Shown here one piece after another: positions 43,801-61,587 of a stretch of DNA of 64,000 nt. Source of the DNA: Ecdyonurus torrentis (lineage: Eukaryota; Arthropoda; Insecta; Ephemeroptera; Heptageniidae); contig OX439131.1 in assembly GCA_949318235.1 (NCBI GenBank), positions 12,358,625 through 12,422,624 on the forward strand, written 5' to 3'. The translations under genes and the position numbers were made by a program. The notes beneath the pieces are model-generated. The model ran no database searches. It worked only from the letters and a program-made list of their open reading frames with translations, and was not told the DNA's origin. Positions within the stretch are counted from its first letter, which is position 1, and each line of letters starts with the position of its first letter.

Positions 43801-46800
43801 TAGTTTCATCTACATTTCATTAACTTCAAACGATTTACATCATACTTTTTGTTTATAATTTATATTTATTTTGAAGTTATAACAAAACATTACTCTTTTT
43901 AGTGTGTGTATGGCCAAGGTCGAAAAAGAAAAAGCCCCTTAAATAGCCCTGTATGCATCTTATTAAACATGATTATTTTATGATTATTACTATGCAAGAA
44001 TCTGAGTTACAATTTTTATTTCTTTACTTTTAGCTTTTGAGAGTTGAGCTGCAGATCTAACATTAAAAACAAACACATTCATGTAAAATCAAATTACTGA
44101 TAAAAAAATGCAATTACACCCTATTTCCCCCTCTTGTAGGGTTACAAAATGTCAGTTATCATTTCTTACGTTGATTGAAAAAATTTTATCGACAATTTCC
44201 TGTCTCAAAATATTCTTTTATTTTTGTCATTCATTTCAACCCTCTTTTCACTTCTATTTTAATCTCAAATTTTAACTCCCTCCTTTTTGTTTTTTATTTA
44301 TTCATTTCTCTTGGCCTCATTTATAAAATTCAATTTTGTTTCTTTTTTTTTCTTTTTTTTTTTTAAAACTTTACAAATTAGCTCTTGTATAAAAAGCTTC
44401 CTCGTATATATTTTTTCTTCTTTACATTTCAATCCATCCCTTTTCTATAATGTTTTTCTCTTCTGCTCATTGAAGTGTAAAAAATAGAAGTTTTATATTT
44501 GATCAAGTGAAACGTAAAGATTTAAACTTTCGAAGATATAATTTCTTGTACGTATATAAAGAGATATAGATTGAAATCCATTAATCAGGAGTGCAAAATT
44601 TTCTAGCAAAACTTAAAATAATGAAAACTTTGTGAAAATAAAATTTAGCATGGAGTAAAATAATTGTCAAATCATTGTGAGAAAAAAACTAATAGTAATA
44701 CAAATTTAATGACTTAATGAATTTTCTGCTATGTATGTGCCAAAAAAAAAATATATATCTACATGCGTATTTTGTATATTTTGAAGGAGAAAAAATTATA
44801 ATATACGGTATACTACTCTATTTTAATTTCATGATGGAATTTCATTATCACCTACACAAGGGAATATTTTCTTATAAAAATCTTGTATAGTTACATAAAT
44901 GTCATTGTTATTATGATAGACTTCACAGAAAAAAAAAATCAACAACAAAAGAATTTCAATTATTATTATTATTATTATTTTGTGTCAAATCTTTTGTACA
45001 GTATAATATACATAAAAAAAAAGCGAGTTAACGCGAGCAAAAGGAGTTAGCTCTAGGTTGAGGCCATGCACGATCCTGACGTCAGCGCTTCCCAACGTTC
45101 GTTCGTACCACCAACATAGAGAGCGAGTTAGTGAGAGAGCGAGAGAGAGAACGGGCGGTATTGATTGTACACCGGCTGACAGCAAGCGAAAGAGCGACTT
45201 GCTCACAAAAATGTTGAGCAAGTGATGATGAAATTATATCATGAAAAGAAGAAAGATGAGTGTATATACCATGTCAAATAAAATGATAATTTAATGTCAT
45301 AAAACCTTTATAATCATAATTTAATAATTTTGAAATTAAATAAAAAATAAAAAAAATGTAAAGTAACATATTCTTTTTAGCTCTCTTATAAATTGAATTA
45401 ATTAACTATAGAGCATGACTGTAATCGATGCTTAAAGATTAGATTAGATTTTATAAAATTATTAAACTGTATAATTGATATATATTGTATAAACGGTATA
45501 AACTCAATAGAAATATTTTATAGTCATTAGTCATTATAACTACAATAATGATTTTCTATACCTTATTCATCTAATCCCTTTGTTTGCTTATATTTCTTTT
45601 TCAAAAGAGAAATATTGATCCAATATTGCAATATAGTTATCTACTTCAATTATATAATAAATTGCAACTCAAAGTAAAGCGTTAGTAGTTTTTTTTTTCA
45701 TGTTTGTAATAGCTACATTATCCTTTAGTTATTGAGCTTGAAATATTGTGCGGCGTACTTAGATGATCAATCTGCCCGTCGTTCTCTTTCTTTCTCTCTC
45801 TCTCTACACTTAATGTACACACTGCAGGCTGCCAAATGCAACAGGCGTGCATGTCGTGTACGTGAAAAAAAATTGTCGTGTGTGGGCCAATAAAAACTCC
45901 ACACATGTAAACTTTATTTATTGTACGCGGTTAAGTAGCTCTTAATTAAGCTATCATAGTCATAATTATTTATAGGTGATTTTTTTTAACTTTACAATAA
46001 TTAGGCTGGCATTTCATTAAAATATTTATTATTTTTAAACAAAGAATAAGCTACATTTTTCTGTTTAAACTCTCCAAGATTAAACTATCTAGGATTGAGA
46101 CTTTTCGACATATCTACATTTTTTTTTTTTTTTGCACGATTTCACGTTGTAACTATGAAATTTATCTTCTCTTCAAATCATTGTTAATTCTGTTATGAAA
46201 ATTACATAAAAATTTGCAAGTTCTTGAATATAAATTTCTCTACATCTTCATTGATTTCTGCATATATAGAGTTTCAAATTATTTTCTTTTCATTAAATAA
46301 ATAGCATAATAATATCCGTTTTAGACTATGAAAGGGGGGGAAAAAAAGACACAAGCTTGATATTTTATAGTTCATATTCTTTTATATAATATTTGCGACG
46401 TATCTCATTATTTATTTATTTCCTCGTGTTTTAGTATTAATATTTTTGTTTTTTCAGGGGACCCTCTTTACGTTGGAATGGATCTTACAATCGCCAGTTT
46501 TGACTCCATATCAGAAGTTAACATGGTAAATATTTTTTTCTTTATTTTATTACACCTTCCAAAATTGTGGCCAAATTTTCTTAAAATATTGAATTCGCTG
46601 AAACTAAAAATGAGCGTAATATAAACGAATTCAATGTACAAATAGAAACAATATGCACACCATTTCAAGTGTACTGAAACATTTTTCATTATTGCTTTAA
46701 AAAAATAGTGTTAGAATCGTTTTCTATACAGACGTTGTGCTTAAAATGTTTGACAAAATATTACATTATTTGTAATATTATTATGTGAATATATATAAAG

Positions 46801-49800
46801 AAAGACTTTAGAGGATCTCAGTAAATTTATTGTTGAATGATGTTTTTGTTTTTTTATTCTTGTTCTATTTATTGAGTAATATTATTATTTTATAAATTAA
46901 TTGTGTTTTCTGGATGGTTCTCATTCATTCATTGTTTTATTAAACAGTTTGAATAAGTTAAACTTTATGTTTCTTATGTTTCATTATAATACTTGTATTG
47001 ATCGATTGAATTAGAATAAGATTTGAGTCAAGTAAGAAGAGGGGATAATTTGCGAGCTGATGTTTCCTGACGTGTATGTAGTTATTGATTTGGGCTGACA
47101 GAAAGAAGAGAGAGAGAGAGAGAGAATCTTGCTAGGCCGGCTAAATATGAACCGTGATTCACAAGATGAGGTATATAGTGGAGGTGGCGTAATCACTTTC
47201 AACAATTTTATCAATTTTCGATAAACTCAACGGTGTATTCAAGTCTATATAAAATAAGTAGTGTCTATGGATATTGTAATATGTGGTATACAATGAAAAA
47301 TTAAAATCTGAACATTTTATAAGTAGATAAATATATTTAATGATTTTATTTTGCTTCAATAAATTGGAAACTTGGTGTTAAAGTTTTAGAAACTACAACA
47401 AATAATTCATCAGTGACTCAAAATAATTTTATGGAATTAATGGAATTATACATCACACAGCAGAAAAGATAATATTTGCTATATATTTGTTTATGTAGCA
47501 AATAAACATTTATATATACATATATATTATGTTATTGCTTTCGTTTTCTTTTTATTTATTTATTTTTATTAAAAGCGTGGTTTGTGGTTAAAAAACAAAA
47601 TTCTCTAACCACATAATTACTGCATGCCCAAAATTAAATCAACACACTACATTACAGATTTTGATCAAAGTGAAGAAAAAACAGCCACAATCAGGCTCGT
47701 TGAGGGTTAATTTGAGCCACATTTGAATGAAAACTGCATGCGGGGTCAATTAGTGAACGTGGTGCAGGGGGATTGAGAGACGAGAGAGTAGTTTGGAGAG
47801 CAGTGCTTGAGCACGCGCCGCCGTCGGAAAGCGGGCAGGCAGCCGCGCAGCTAGCTGAATGCTCAACACACCGGTCGCCAATACGTTTGCAACTTTTTCA
47901 AAGGATTTTATCACATCGATCAAACATTAATCTTCTACTCAAATTAAAATGTTTTTCTTTTCTCGTTTTTATTACGTTATTAATTTATTTATTATTATTA
48001 TTTTGTTATGATGCTAATTTTTCAATATAGGATTATGTTTGTTCATAATAGATTGTTGCTACTACAACAACAAAAAGAAAAAAAAAAAAAACTTTCCCTT
48101 GACAAGACAATGCTATTTTAAATTAATAATTATAAATATGATAAACAAATTAGTACTAAATATGTATGTCACTCATAATATGTTTCAATGCACTGTATTT
48201 TATGAAAATAATTTCAAAATTGTATTCTAGGACTACACGATTACCATGTATCTGAACCAATATTGGAAAGATGAAAGATTAGCATTCAGTAACGAGGAAG
48301 AAATTCTCACTCTCTCCGGTGACTTTGCAGAGAAAATTTGGGTACCTGACACATTCTTTGCAAATGATAAAAACAGGTTAGTGTTTTAATTATAAATTTA
48401 AAAAATCAATTTTATGTACTCTGCAATGATACAATATTTTTGTTTACAGTTTCTTGCACGATGTTACGGAACGAAATAAATTGGTGCGACTTAACGGAGA
48501 CGGTAGCATCACTTACGGCATGCGATTTACAACAACGTTAGCGTGTATGATGGATCTACATTACTATCCACTGGACAACCAAAATTGTACTGTAGAAATT
48601 GAAAGCTGTAAGTATAAACATAATAACTTCTACAAAGTTTTATAGTTCCATGTACTTCAAACCTTATTGATCTTTGCATAATATTTTAAAAATACTCACA
48701 AACTTTGCTTCCTGCTTGATTATATATATAAAAAACACTCAGAATTACGACATATTTCACTGCGTAATATTATTATATTTTATATAATATTTAAGTGTGC
48801 ATTTTTATTCTTATAGCCATGTTGTAGCTCTTGATTTTTTTTATACTTATCTTTAATTCAATGCTTTAAAGTGTTTATACATAAAAATTGTGATCCTTTC
48901 AAAAAAAAGTAAAAATATATTTTCATCGTATATTTTAAACAAATGCTGATAGTTACATTAAAAGCTATAATATTAATAAAATATAATAATTTAAGTATTT
49001 TTTGATAATTTAAATTTTAAAATCTCGTCAACTTTTTCTTGCCTGTAAATATATGAAACATTTTGATAGCAAACCTTGAGAGTAAATAAGGAAGCTTGTT
49101 CTTGTTTTTATTGGTAGCGTCGATGAATGAACTATAGCAACAGTTTGAGTTGACATTCGATAATGAAAATAATAACTACCCCTTTCTTAATTCTTTGTGT
49201 TTATATATAGTTCATTTATTCTTTTTTTATAGCAATTTTTATTTTACAACAGCGTGCGAAAAAAAAATCTATCACTTTTGTTATATTAAGGAGAAAAAAA
49301 ATAATTGGATTTTATTGTTGATATTTTAGTCCCACTCCATTTGTTTTCTAATTGTAAATTGTAATTAATAAATTGTAAAATGCAAATTAGAACAACAGGA
49401 ACTGACAACAAAAATAATGAAACTTAAATTTGCATTAAACGTTTTGTTGTCCCTTCTCAATACATTAACAATATATGTATAGGTAGATGTAAGATGCATT
49501 GTGCTTTACAGATGGTTACACTGTACTTGACGTGGTGATGTATTGGAAAGAAACTCCAGTGATGGGAGTAGAAGAAGCAGAGTTACCACAATTTACAATT
49601 ATCGGCTATGAAACTAATGATCGTAAAGAGAAGTTAGCTACGGGAATTTACCAACGTTTATCACTAAGCTTCAAACTGCAGCGGAACATCGGATATTTCG
49701 TGTTCCAGACGTATTTGCCATCCATCCTCATCGTGATGCTTTCGTGGGTCAGCTTTTGGATCAACCACGAGGCCACTAGTGCTCGAGTTGCTCTAGGTCA

Positions 49801-51347
49801 GTGTACTTCAAACTACCACCCATTCAGTATTATTTTTTAGTCTTTTTGAATGTCAAATATATCATCAACACATTGAATTTATAGAAGCGTTGCAAAGAGT
49901 ACATGGTGTTTCAAAAATTTTATTATTGTTATTTTGTGATTGTAAGAACTTGTTTGAAGAAAATAATATTTATTATATTGGAGTTTTCTGATATTAGAGC
50001 ATGAATAAGCGTGATATGGAATCATTTACATTCCCCTCTATAGTGAGAAATTAATTTTCATCCTGCAGGGTATGCAACTTGTTGGTCATATATGTTGCAC
50101 TGGTTGCATAAATCACAATTTATCAGGGGCGAAGTAAAACAAATATATTTATATGTAATTGTTGTCATTTGATTTTTGCAATAAAGCCAATTTTGAATTG
50201 AAATAACAATCAATAATAATACAAATATATCATATTAAAAAATAAAATAAAGCATTTATAGTGTTATAAACTCGACGTTTTTTTTTATTATTATGTATAA
50301 TTGATAATATAAACTATAAAAACTTTCATAAATCTTCTGAGCCATTCCTTTGCATTAATTCAAAACTACGAATTAAAAAATAAAAATCTATTGGGAAAAA
50401 TAAATATTCAATGTCATTTCTAACCTGATTTTTTTTTTATAAACTTATAACCACAAGTGACTATATTTTTCTTATGCAGGTATCACAACGGTGCTCACGA
50501 TGACAACTATCAGTACAGGTGTGCGCAGCAGTTTACCACGCATCTCTTACGTAAAAGCCATTGACATTTACCTGGTGATGTGTTTCGTGTTCGTGTTTGC
50601 CGCACTTCTCGAATACGCTGCAGTTAATTACACATACTGGGGAGCGAGGGCTAAGAAGAAGACCAAAAAGTGCAAGGAGGCTGAGAAAGCAGCGCCCGGG
50701 GTCCACAGCGCTGGAACTGCGGGACTCAAAGCAGCAGCAGTCGCTGCAGATGGTTTTACTGCTACTTCAGAGGAAATCATTGAGTTACAGGTAATCAGCT
50801 TAATGATTATATTAACATCAACGAACCTTTTAAAAACAGACTTGTTAAAATAATGGTAATTTTGCCTTATTGTTTCCTTTGAATCATAAATTCAGATTTA
50901 CTTTTAAATGCTATTTGATCCTTACTTTCATATTATGGCATAGTTAATTTTACACCGTAAATTTACCAGTTAAATTTTTATCGCTGTCTCTCTAACTAAA
51001 TCAGCAATAATAATTTATTTCAGGATTTACGAATGTCACCTATCCCCTCAATACGCAACAGACACAACAGCCGTTTCTTCAGTGGTGAAGGCGGTGGTGA
51101 TCCCAGCCGCTTCCCCCCAAGCTTTCGTATCCATCGCGGGTCAGCACTCTCAGTTCGCCCGGGAGGAGGTAACTCGAGGCCACGAAGACCTCGAGTCTTG
51201 CAGACTTTACGACGTGGCGCTTCTGCCTTCAAGGCATCCATTCCCAAGATCAAAGACGTAAATGTGATTGACAAGTACTCACGAATCATCTTCCCAGTCT
51301 CGTTTATGCTCTTTAATGCCACCTACTGGATCTTCTACGTCCTATGA
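40811..51347 (+). CDS. Lcch3: GABA-gated ion channel beta-type subunit LCCH3, eight exons, complete
   Basis: Exons: 40811-40851, 40923-41026, 46458-46525, 48231-48376, 48450-48607, 49512-49796, 50480-50790, 51024-51347. Together they total 1437 nt, or 478 residues, with GT-AG junctions that keep frame throughout. The protein has a signal peptide ([13 protein letters not shown]), an extracellular domain starting [18 protein letters not shown], and the Cys-loop (Cys152 and Cys166, 13 residues between). M1 is about residues 232-256, ending LSWVSFWI. M2 follows [16 protein letters not shown], then M3, a long basic M3-M4 loop, and M4 at the C-terminus. The subunit belongs to pentameric GABA receptors of neurons. 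Drosophila LCCH3 with GRD forms GABA-gated cation channels in expression systems, which is established for that species and inferred here. The M1-M2 linker reads SAR, not the PAR of RDL. Upstream short ORFs may regulate translation. Confidence 0.96.
41027..46457 (+). other. LCCH3 intron 2 (5.4 kb)
   Basis: This is the largest LCCH3 intron, bounded by GTGAGG and TTTTTTCAG. It holds AT-rich DNA, short (GA)n tracts, and two isolated GC-rich islands (42900-43090 with a GGCCGGCCGGCC word, and 44985-45221 with a TGACGTCA site). No alternative exon was recognised. Confidence 0.8.
46526..48230 (+). other. LCCH3 intron 3
   Basis: 1.7-kb intron between exons 3 and 4, bounded by GTAAAT and TTGTATTCTAG. 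It contains a GC-rich island at about 47690-47895. An open frame over this island has no recognised homology and no good splice context. Confidence 0.8.
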
Positions 51348-51455
51348 ACTTTTGATATGATTGTAAATAAGGGCGTACACAGTGTCGGTGCTTTAATTAT
51401 AATAACTAAATATGACATTTATGTTCAATATTATTTGTTAATATATATTAAAAAT

Positions 51456-51480
51456 AATAAAATTATTATTATGAAATAAA
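51456..51480 (+). terminator. LCCH3 poly(A) signals
   Basis: AATAAA occurs at 51456-51461 and again at 51475-51480, 110-130 bp after the stop codon. AATAAA-like words are frequent in this AT-rich DNA, so the one used is uncertain. Confidence 0.4.
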
Positions 51481-51481
51481 A

Positions 51482-53300
51482 TAAATTTTAATATAATAAA
51501 TAGTTCATTTTTTATATATAAAAATTAATAGCAATATTATATCAATAAAATAAAATGTTTGACCTCTGTTTTTATATTTGAATTATTTAAAAATTATTAT
51601 ATTCGCACACTTTTAATTCTATGATAATAATATACACATGGCTATACTTAAATGGCTACTATTAAAACACAGGATTTCTTAAACGTCTCTTTATGAAAAA
51701 AAAAAAAAAAAAAAAAAATCCTATGTTTTTCTCTAAAAGTTTTATAAGAGTCAAAATGTGCCAAAAATAATTGAGAAAAAGGCCATACGTGTATAATTTG
51801 ATGGTGAAATTAAATGATATACTGAATAAATGTTGTTGTTTTCCTGCAAAGTACGGGTGAGTTTATTTTGTGTCATATGTATAAAATGTTATATGTGGGA
51901 AAATGGGATCAATGTGGTGTTTTTTCATTGAAAAATTATAAAAGTTTAACAATTTATCTATAAAATTATCCAGTTGTCGATTTGGACAGCATAATATATT
52001 GTGCCCTATAAAGTTAAAATTTATTTGCATATATTATATGCATCAAATTAAAATATTTAATTAATCATATTATAATATGTCATCATCTTGTATATATTAT
52101 AGAATGTTATTTTGCTTATATATAAAAATAAATATTATTTAGCACTACTATATGAAGTTTTTTATGTTTATATTTTGCTGGAACATTACAATTTTTTGCT
52201 TTATGCAAAATCTAGTAATTTTAATGGTGTGATTTAATAGTTTTCATAATTTTGTCGCTCAATATACTTGAAAAAAGTGCAGTGTGTGTCCCATGTAAAT
52301 TTTAAATTTGGTACTGCGTATTGTGTGAATACTTTTGAACATATAACATGAAAAACATTAGGTATATACGTATATAAAAGCTGCAAATATCATTTTTATT
52401 TTTAATTGCTACGTAAAATAGCAACTTAAAAATCTTATTATTTGTTAAATTTATTAATATGCTCGCCAAGTTGATTTACAAAATGGTATTCGTTATATTA
52501 TACGTAATATAATATTACCATAATGGAATTTTAAGAACGTGTGTATAGCATACACAAATAAACATTTATCTCCAAAAAGAAGTATATGTGTACAGCGACA
52601 TTATTCCATCGTACCAAAAATGACTTTTTATCGTCTCTCTGTATTTTTGTGTCTGCAAGTGAAAACTACTGAAAACGCAATTTTTTCATGAAATAGCTGA
52701 ACTGAAAAATATATAGAGAATAATGCAAGATCCATCAGCAATAATGAGAGCAGCAAAAACATGCGCTTTTGATGTTTATTATTATGTAATATGTATAGTA
52801 TTTAATTATTATGTATCATATTCTGGAATTTCTGGATGATCTGCTTAAAATAAATACAAAACTGATCCATTGTTATTGGCATTGGCTTTATTTACATATT
52901 ATATTACATTTTATTATTATATTTATTTATTTGTTACATAGCTGCGGTTGTTTATTACCTATATTTGCGATTTATTTTTTTATTTATTTTTTATTTGGGG
53001 GGACTTTGGATTTTGATTCGCGCGCAATACACAAGAAACTCGCTTTGCGTATTTGAGGACACTATCATATGGTGTATATACTAGCCTGCGAGTCTATTTT
53101 AAAAGGAACAAATATGGTTAGTGTTTTGCTTATTTTTTCTTCAACTTTCCGCTAGGCGTCGCATGTCGTATTATCGCAGGCAGGTGACAGACAAATAAAT
53201 ATTCCACGTCCAAACATTTCTTTATTTATTGTTTCATGGATGAATTTTAAGAAATAAATTAATGCTGGTGCAACTGAATTAATTCCGACGAATTTTAGAA
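51482..53300. other. LCCH3-ARL1 intergenic region
   Basis: AT-rich with an A22 run near 51697-51718. The last part (about 53060-53300) is richer in GC and probably holds the ARL1 promoter and 5' UTR. No other gene was recognised. Confidence 0.45.
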
Positions 53301-53312
53301 CTAAAGGGAATC

Positions 53313-58238
<4,926 letters not shown>

Positions 58239-58503
58239 CCAAGTGACACTGAACTGCTTATTTGCTACTATCAATCTATGTTAATTATTTATCAAATCAC
58301 ACAATATATTGTATAAGATGTAATTCATATATTATATATATAATTATATAAAAAAAAGCAGTGTGCATTAGTGTGAATTTCAATAATTGTATAATTTATG
58401 TTTTAATCGAATATTAATAATAATATGCAATATTATACACAAGTAGCTAGATCAAATTGTTTTTTTGTTATGTACAGTACTGTATATAAGAACACATCAT
58501 TCT

Positions 58504-58509
58504 AATAAA
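58504..58509 (+). terminator. ARL1 poly(A) signal AATAAA
   Basis: A canonical AATAAA lies about 265 bp after the ARL1 stop codon, upstream of poly(T) tracts and of the palindromic copy at 58835. Confidence 0.45.
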
Positions 58510-58834
58510 ATAATAATAATATAAAAAAATGCAGCTATGTTTAAATGCACATGAGTCTGATTGCTCTTTTTCACATGTAACCAAAAGATAAACAGTTATC
58601 TTTTTTTTTTTTTTTTAATATTATAGAGGCTATACATAGGCATAGTTACTTGCCCCCTTTTTTTTTTTTTTTTTTTTTTTTTTCATTATGTCAACTACTG
58701 TACAGTTTCTGAACTGAAAATTTGCAAATGGCTGTGCATGCTGTATGTGGTCTCTAGTTTTGGTCAGACAAAAGACAATCCAATGAAGCTGCACTTTCCC
58801 TTTTCTACGACTTTTCATTCTAAAATAGGTTTTT

Positions 58835-59271
58835 CAATTTAAGGAAAAAACCATCGCGGTTAGGATCAATGATAAAGAAAAGGATAGAAAAACCAGCAAG
58901 GGCCTTACCACAGTAGAAGTTCTATGGAGAGGTCGAGGTCTTGCATGGCACAGTATAATGTTATAAAAGTTTCTTTATAACTTGAGAGCTTTCGTCATAT
59001 GATAATGACATTATCAATCAAAAGAGAAAATTACTTGAGCACATCACTGAGCAGTGTCTTGTCTTGTACTTGTCTTGTACAAGACAAGACACTGCTCAGT
59101 GATGTGCTCAAGTAATTTTCTCTTTTGATTGATAATGTCATTATCATATGACGAAAGCTATCAAGTTATAAAGAAACTTTTATAACATTATACTGTGCCA
59201 TGCAAGACCTCGACCTCTCCATAGAACTTCTACTGTGGTAAGGCCCTTGCTGGTTTTTCTATCCTTTTCTT
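58835..59271. mobile_element. palindromic element family P, copy 2 (437 bp), 14-bp target duplication
   Basis: Same palindrome and same left end (CAATTTAAGG) as copy 1, but the right end stops about 7 bases earlier, at CCTTTTCTT. The direct repeats TAAAATAGGTTTTT are at 58821-58834 and 59272-59285. The centre carries a short extra CTTGTCTTGTA unit. It lies downstream of ARL1, between the convergent ARL1 and POLD1 genes. By eye it differs from copy 1 at only a few bases outside the centre. Confidence 0.93.
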
Positions 59272-59285
59272 TAAAATAGGTTTTT

Positions 59286-60148
59286 GTTTTTTTAAGAAAC
59301 ATTTCAAGAACTTTGTTATAAGTTTGTATTCACAATGACAATTTCATATTCTATGGATTTTATTCTTAAGATTTGTGCACTTAAAATGTAGTAAAATAAA
59401 TACATTATTCACAGTAATTTTGTTTTCTGTTTGTAATTGTTTACAATATAGTAGAAAACATTACAATACAAATAAGAAAGTTTTGCATGCTATATTTAAA
59501 TTATTTTTCTTTTATATTTTCGTGCAATGTGCTTTATTATGAATATAACGTTATAACGTTATTTTTATGTAATAACAAGTACTTATTCTGTTTTCTTTTT
59601 ACTAAAAATTCTCCTAAATTAAAAATATTTGATCTGGCTACTGAACATTCTACAAAAACGAAGAACTGCCAAGTTGGAAAGAATGGTTGCAAAAGTAATA
59701 TATTTATGAATGATTGGAAACGTTCATTTGTTTGGTCTTTTATATATATAAATATGAAGATAAAAAAAAAAAAAAAAAAAAATGAAAGAAAAAATCAATT
59801 TTATAAAGTTTGTAATTGTAAAATAAAATTGTTCTATCTTTAAAGCTTAGTAAAACTAAATAAAGTTCTACTGCATTTTAAATTTAGCCTGGTTTGAGTA
59901 TTGTTTATAATAACTAAAACTGTATCTGTTATAACTTGTACAAAATTATAATAATGCTGTATTTATTTCTCCTTTTTTTTTTTTTTTTTTTTTTTTTTTT
60001 CTTTTTTTAAATCTATTATTATTATTTAATGTCTAGTCTAAAAGAAATAAAAATAAATAAATACAAAATTATTCTTTTCATATATATTTTTAAACTAGGT
60101 GAAAATAATAAGATTACAAATTTTGATGATATACATAATTATATACAT
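59286..60148. other. ARL1-POLD1 intergenic sequence
   Basis: AT-rich with poly(A) and poly(T) runs (59761-59782 and 59974-60000). An open frame at 59487-59843 has no recognisable domain. No gene is seen. Confidence 0.5.
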
Positions 60149-60439
60149 GCCTGAATTAGAGTACTCTAGAAGGGGGGAGTATACGCGCACCCTTTGTTGG
60201 GGTTTTTTGATCACGAAAAATCGCGTAAGTAATGGGAAAAATTGCGATTTTGAAACGTCGTAACTATTGAACGAAGGAAGTTACAGCATTGAAATTTTCA
60301 CAAAACAAACTTCATTTTATGGCCATTTTATGTCTAAAATTTCAAAACCCTCAGTTTGCTAAAAATCAAATTTTGTTAAGCTTTAAAAATATAATATTTT
60401 GAAAATCAATACTCAACGCTCATTGGCTAATGCGCTCCA

Positions 60440-60790
60440 CACAGTAATTAGACAGTAGATTATCTCCTATGCTGAGAATGTCAGATCGTTTCCGCGCGCC
60501 TCCTGTTTCAAGCGGTTTGAACTATTCTGGGGGGAGCTCTCGTAACAAGTTTTTGCGAACATTTTATACGAAAATCCATAGCTAAAAAAAATACGAAAGC
60601 TTCATAGCTTCATAGAAATTATGAATAGCTTCCGTATTTTTTTTTTAGCTATGGATTTTCGTATAAAATGTTCGCAAAAACTTGTTACGAGAGCTCCCCC
60701 CAGAATAGTTCAAACCGCTTGAGACAGGAGGCGCGCGGAAACGATCTGACATTCTCAGCATAGGAGATAATCTACTGTCTAATTACTGTG
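60440..60790. mobile_element. foldback element, 351 bp, 9-bp target duplication TGCGCTCCA (MULE-like)
   Basis: Inverted arms of about 165 bp begin CACAGTAATTAGACAGTAG and end with the exact complement CTACTGTCTAATTACTGTG. The short loop lies around 60605-60625. Direct repeats TGCGCTCCA flank it (60431-60439 and 60791-60799). A 9-bp duplication with very long terminal inverted repeats is characteristic of Mutator-like foldback elements. The assignment is inference. It is nested in the hAT-like element 60157-61437. Confidence 0.85.
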
Positions 60791-61191
60791 TGCGCTCCAA
60801 CAATGAAAAATAAAATGTAACCAAACTCAAAAATCTTGTGCTTGCTTGAAAACTACAGCGTTCACGGAAAAGAGAACAAAAATAAACAGTAAATAACAGT
60901 ATTTGTGAATTATTACGACTTTTGAATTTATGTTATGTTTTTGGCCAAATAATAAAGTTTCATCTGTGAAAGTTTCATAATGTGACAACGTTTTGGTAAA
61001 ATTTTATGAGGGTTCAAAATCTCATTTTTTCCCATTACTTACGGTCATTTTCAGAACCAAAAAAAACAAACATTTAAATAACATTGACAACAATGAAATT
61101 TTTGGGCATACCAGCCAATCAGATTTGAATTCTCGATTTCAACAACCAATGAAAGGGCTTTAAAAATTCTGCTGGATCGCGTATACTCCCC

Positions 61192-61418
61192 CCCAGGTAA
61201 AAGTGCCAGACTTCTGGACAGTGTCCGGGTTTCAATTTCCAGCTGGACGGGCCCCATGGCTGGACATGCCATTGTTTGTCCAGCCACTTTAAGCTGGACA
61301 CGTTTTTGTGTCCAGATAAAAAAAAGCTGGACAAACAATGGCATGTCCAGCCATGGGGCCCGTCCAGCTGGAAATTGAAACCCGGACACTGTCCAGAAGT
61401 CTGGCACTTTTACCTGGG
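61192..61418. mobile_element. palindromic element inserted in the right terminal repeat of the hAT-like element
   Basis: The arms run from CCCAGGTAAAAGTGCCAG to its complement CTGGCACTTTTACCTGGG. They pair over about 95 bp, and a second small hairpin (CTGGACACG / CGTTTTTGTGTCCAG) lies near the centre. Several TGTCCAG/CTGGACA words repeat along each arm. The insertion point is inside a C-run, so the target duplication cannot be resolved. Confidence 0.8.
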
Positions 61419-61587
61419 CCCCTTCTAGAGTACTCTAGCCTGAATGAAAGAAAATAGCTAAAACAAACTTACAAAATCCCACTTCATGATATGAACAATA
61501 AAAACTGAAATATAATTATAATTGTATCAAATTTTTACAATCGTCAAAAAGTACTTCCATCATTGATATAAGAAATGCTGTATAATT

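Larger units (their letters stand above)
60157..61437. mobile_element. hAT-like element with 8-bp target duplication, host to two nested insertions
   Basis: The left terminus TAGAGTACTCTAGAAGGGG matches the right terminus CCCCTTCTAGAGTACTCTA. Both are flanked by GCCTGAAT (60149-60156 and 61438-61445), an 8-bp duplication of hAT type. Subterminal GTAAGTAATGGGAAAAA (about 60224) has its complement at about 61026. A 351-bp foldback element (60440-60790) sits inside. The right terminal repeat is split within its C-run by a third element (61192-61418). No transposase frame. The original length was probably about 700 bp. Confidence 0.85.

Noticed and set aside
47773..48030. Possible alternative LCCH3 exon in intron 3
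   Set aside because: No receptor-like residues and no good acceptor or donor. More likely a GC-rich regulatory block.
61051..61407. 118-residue minus-strand open frame
   Set aside because: It lies across the palindrome 61192-61418 and the hAT terminal repeat. The reading frame is a by-product of the inverted repeat.
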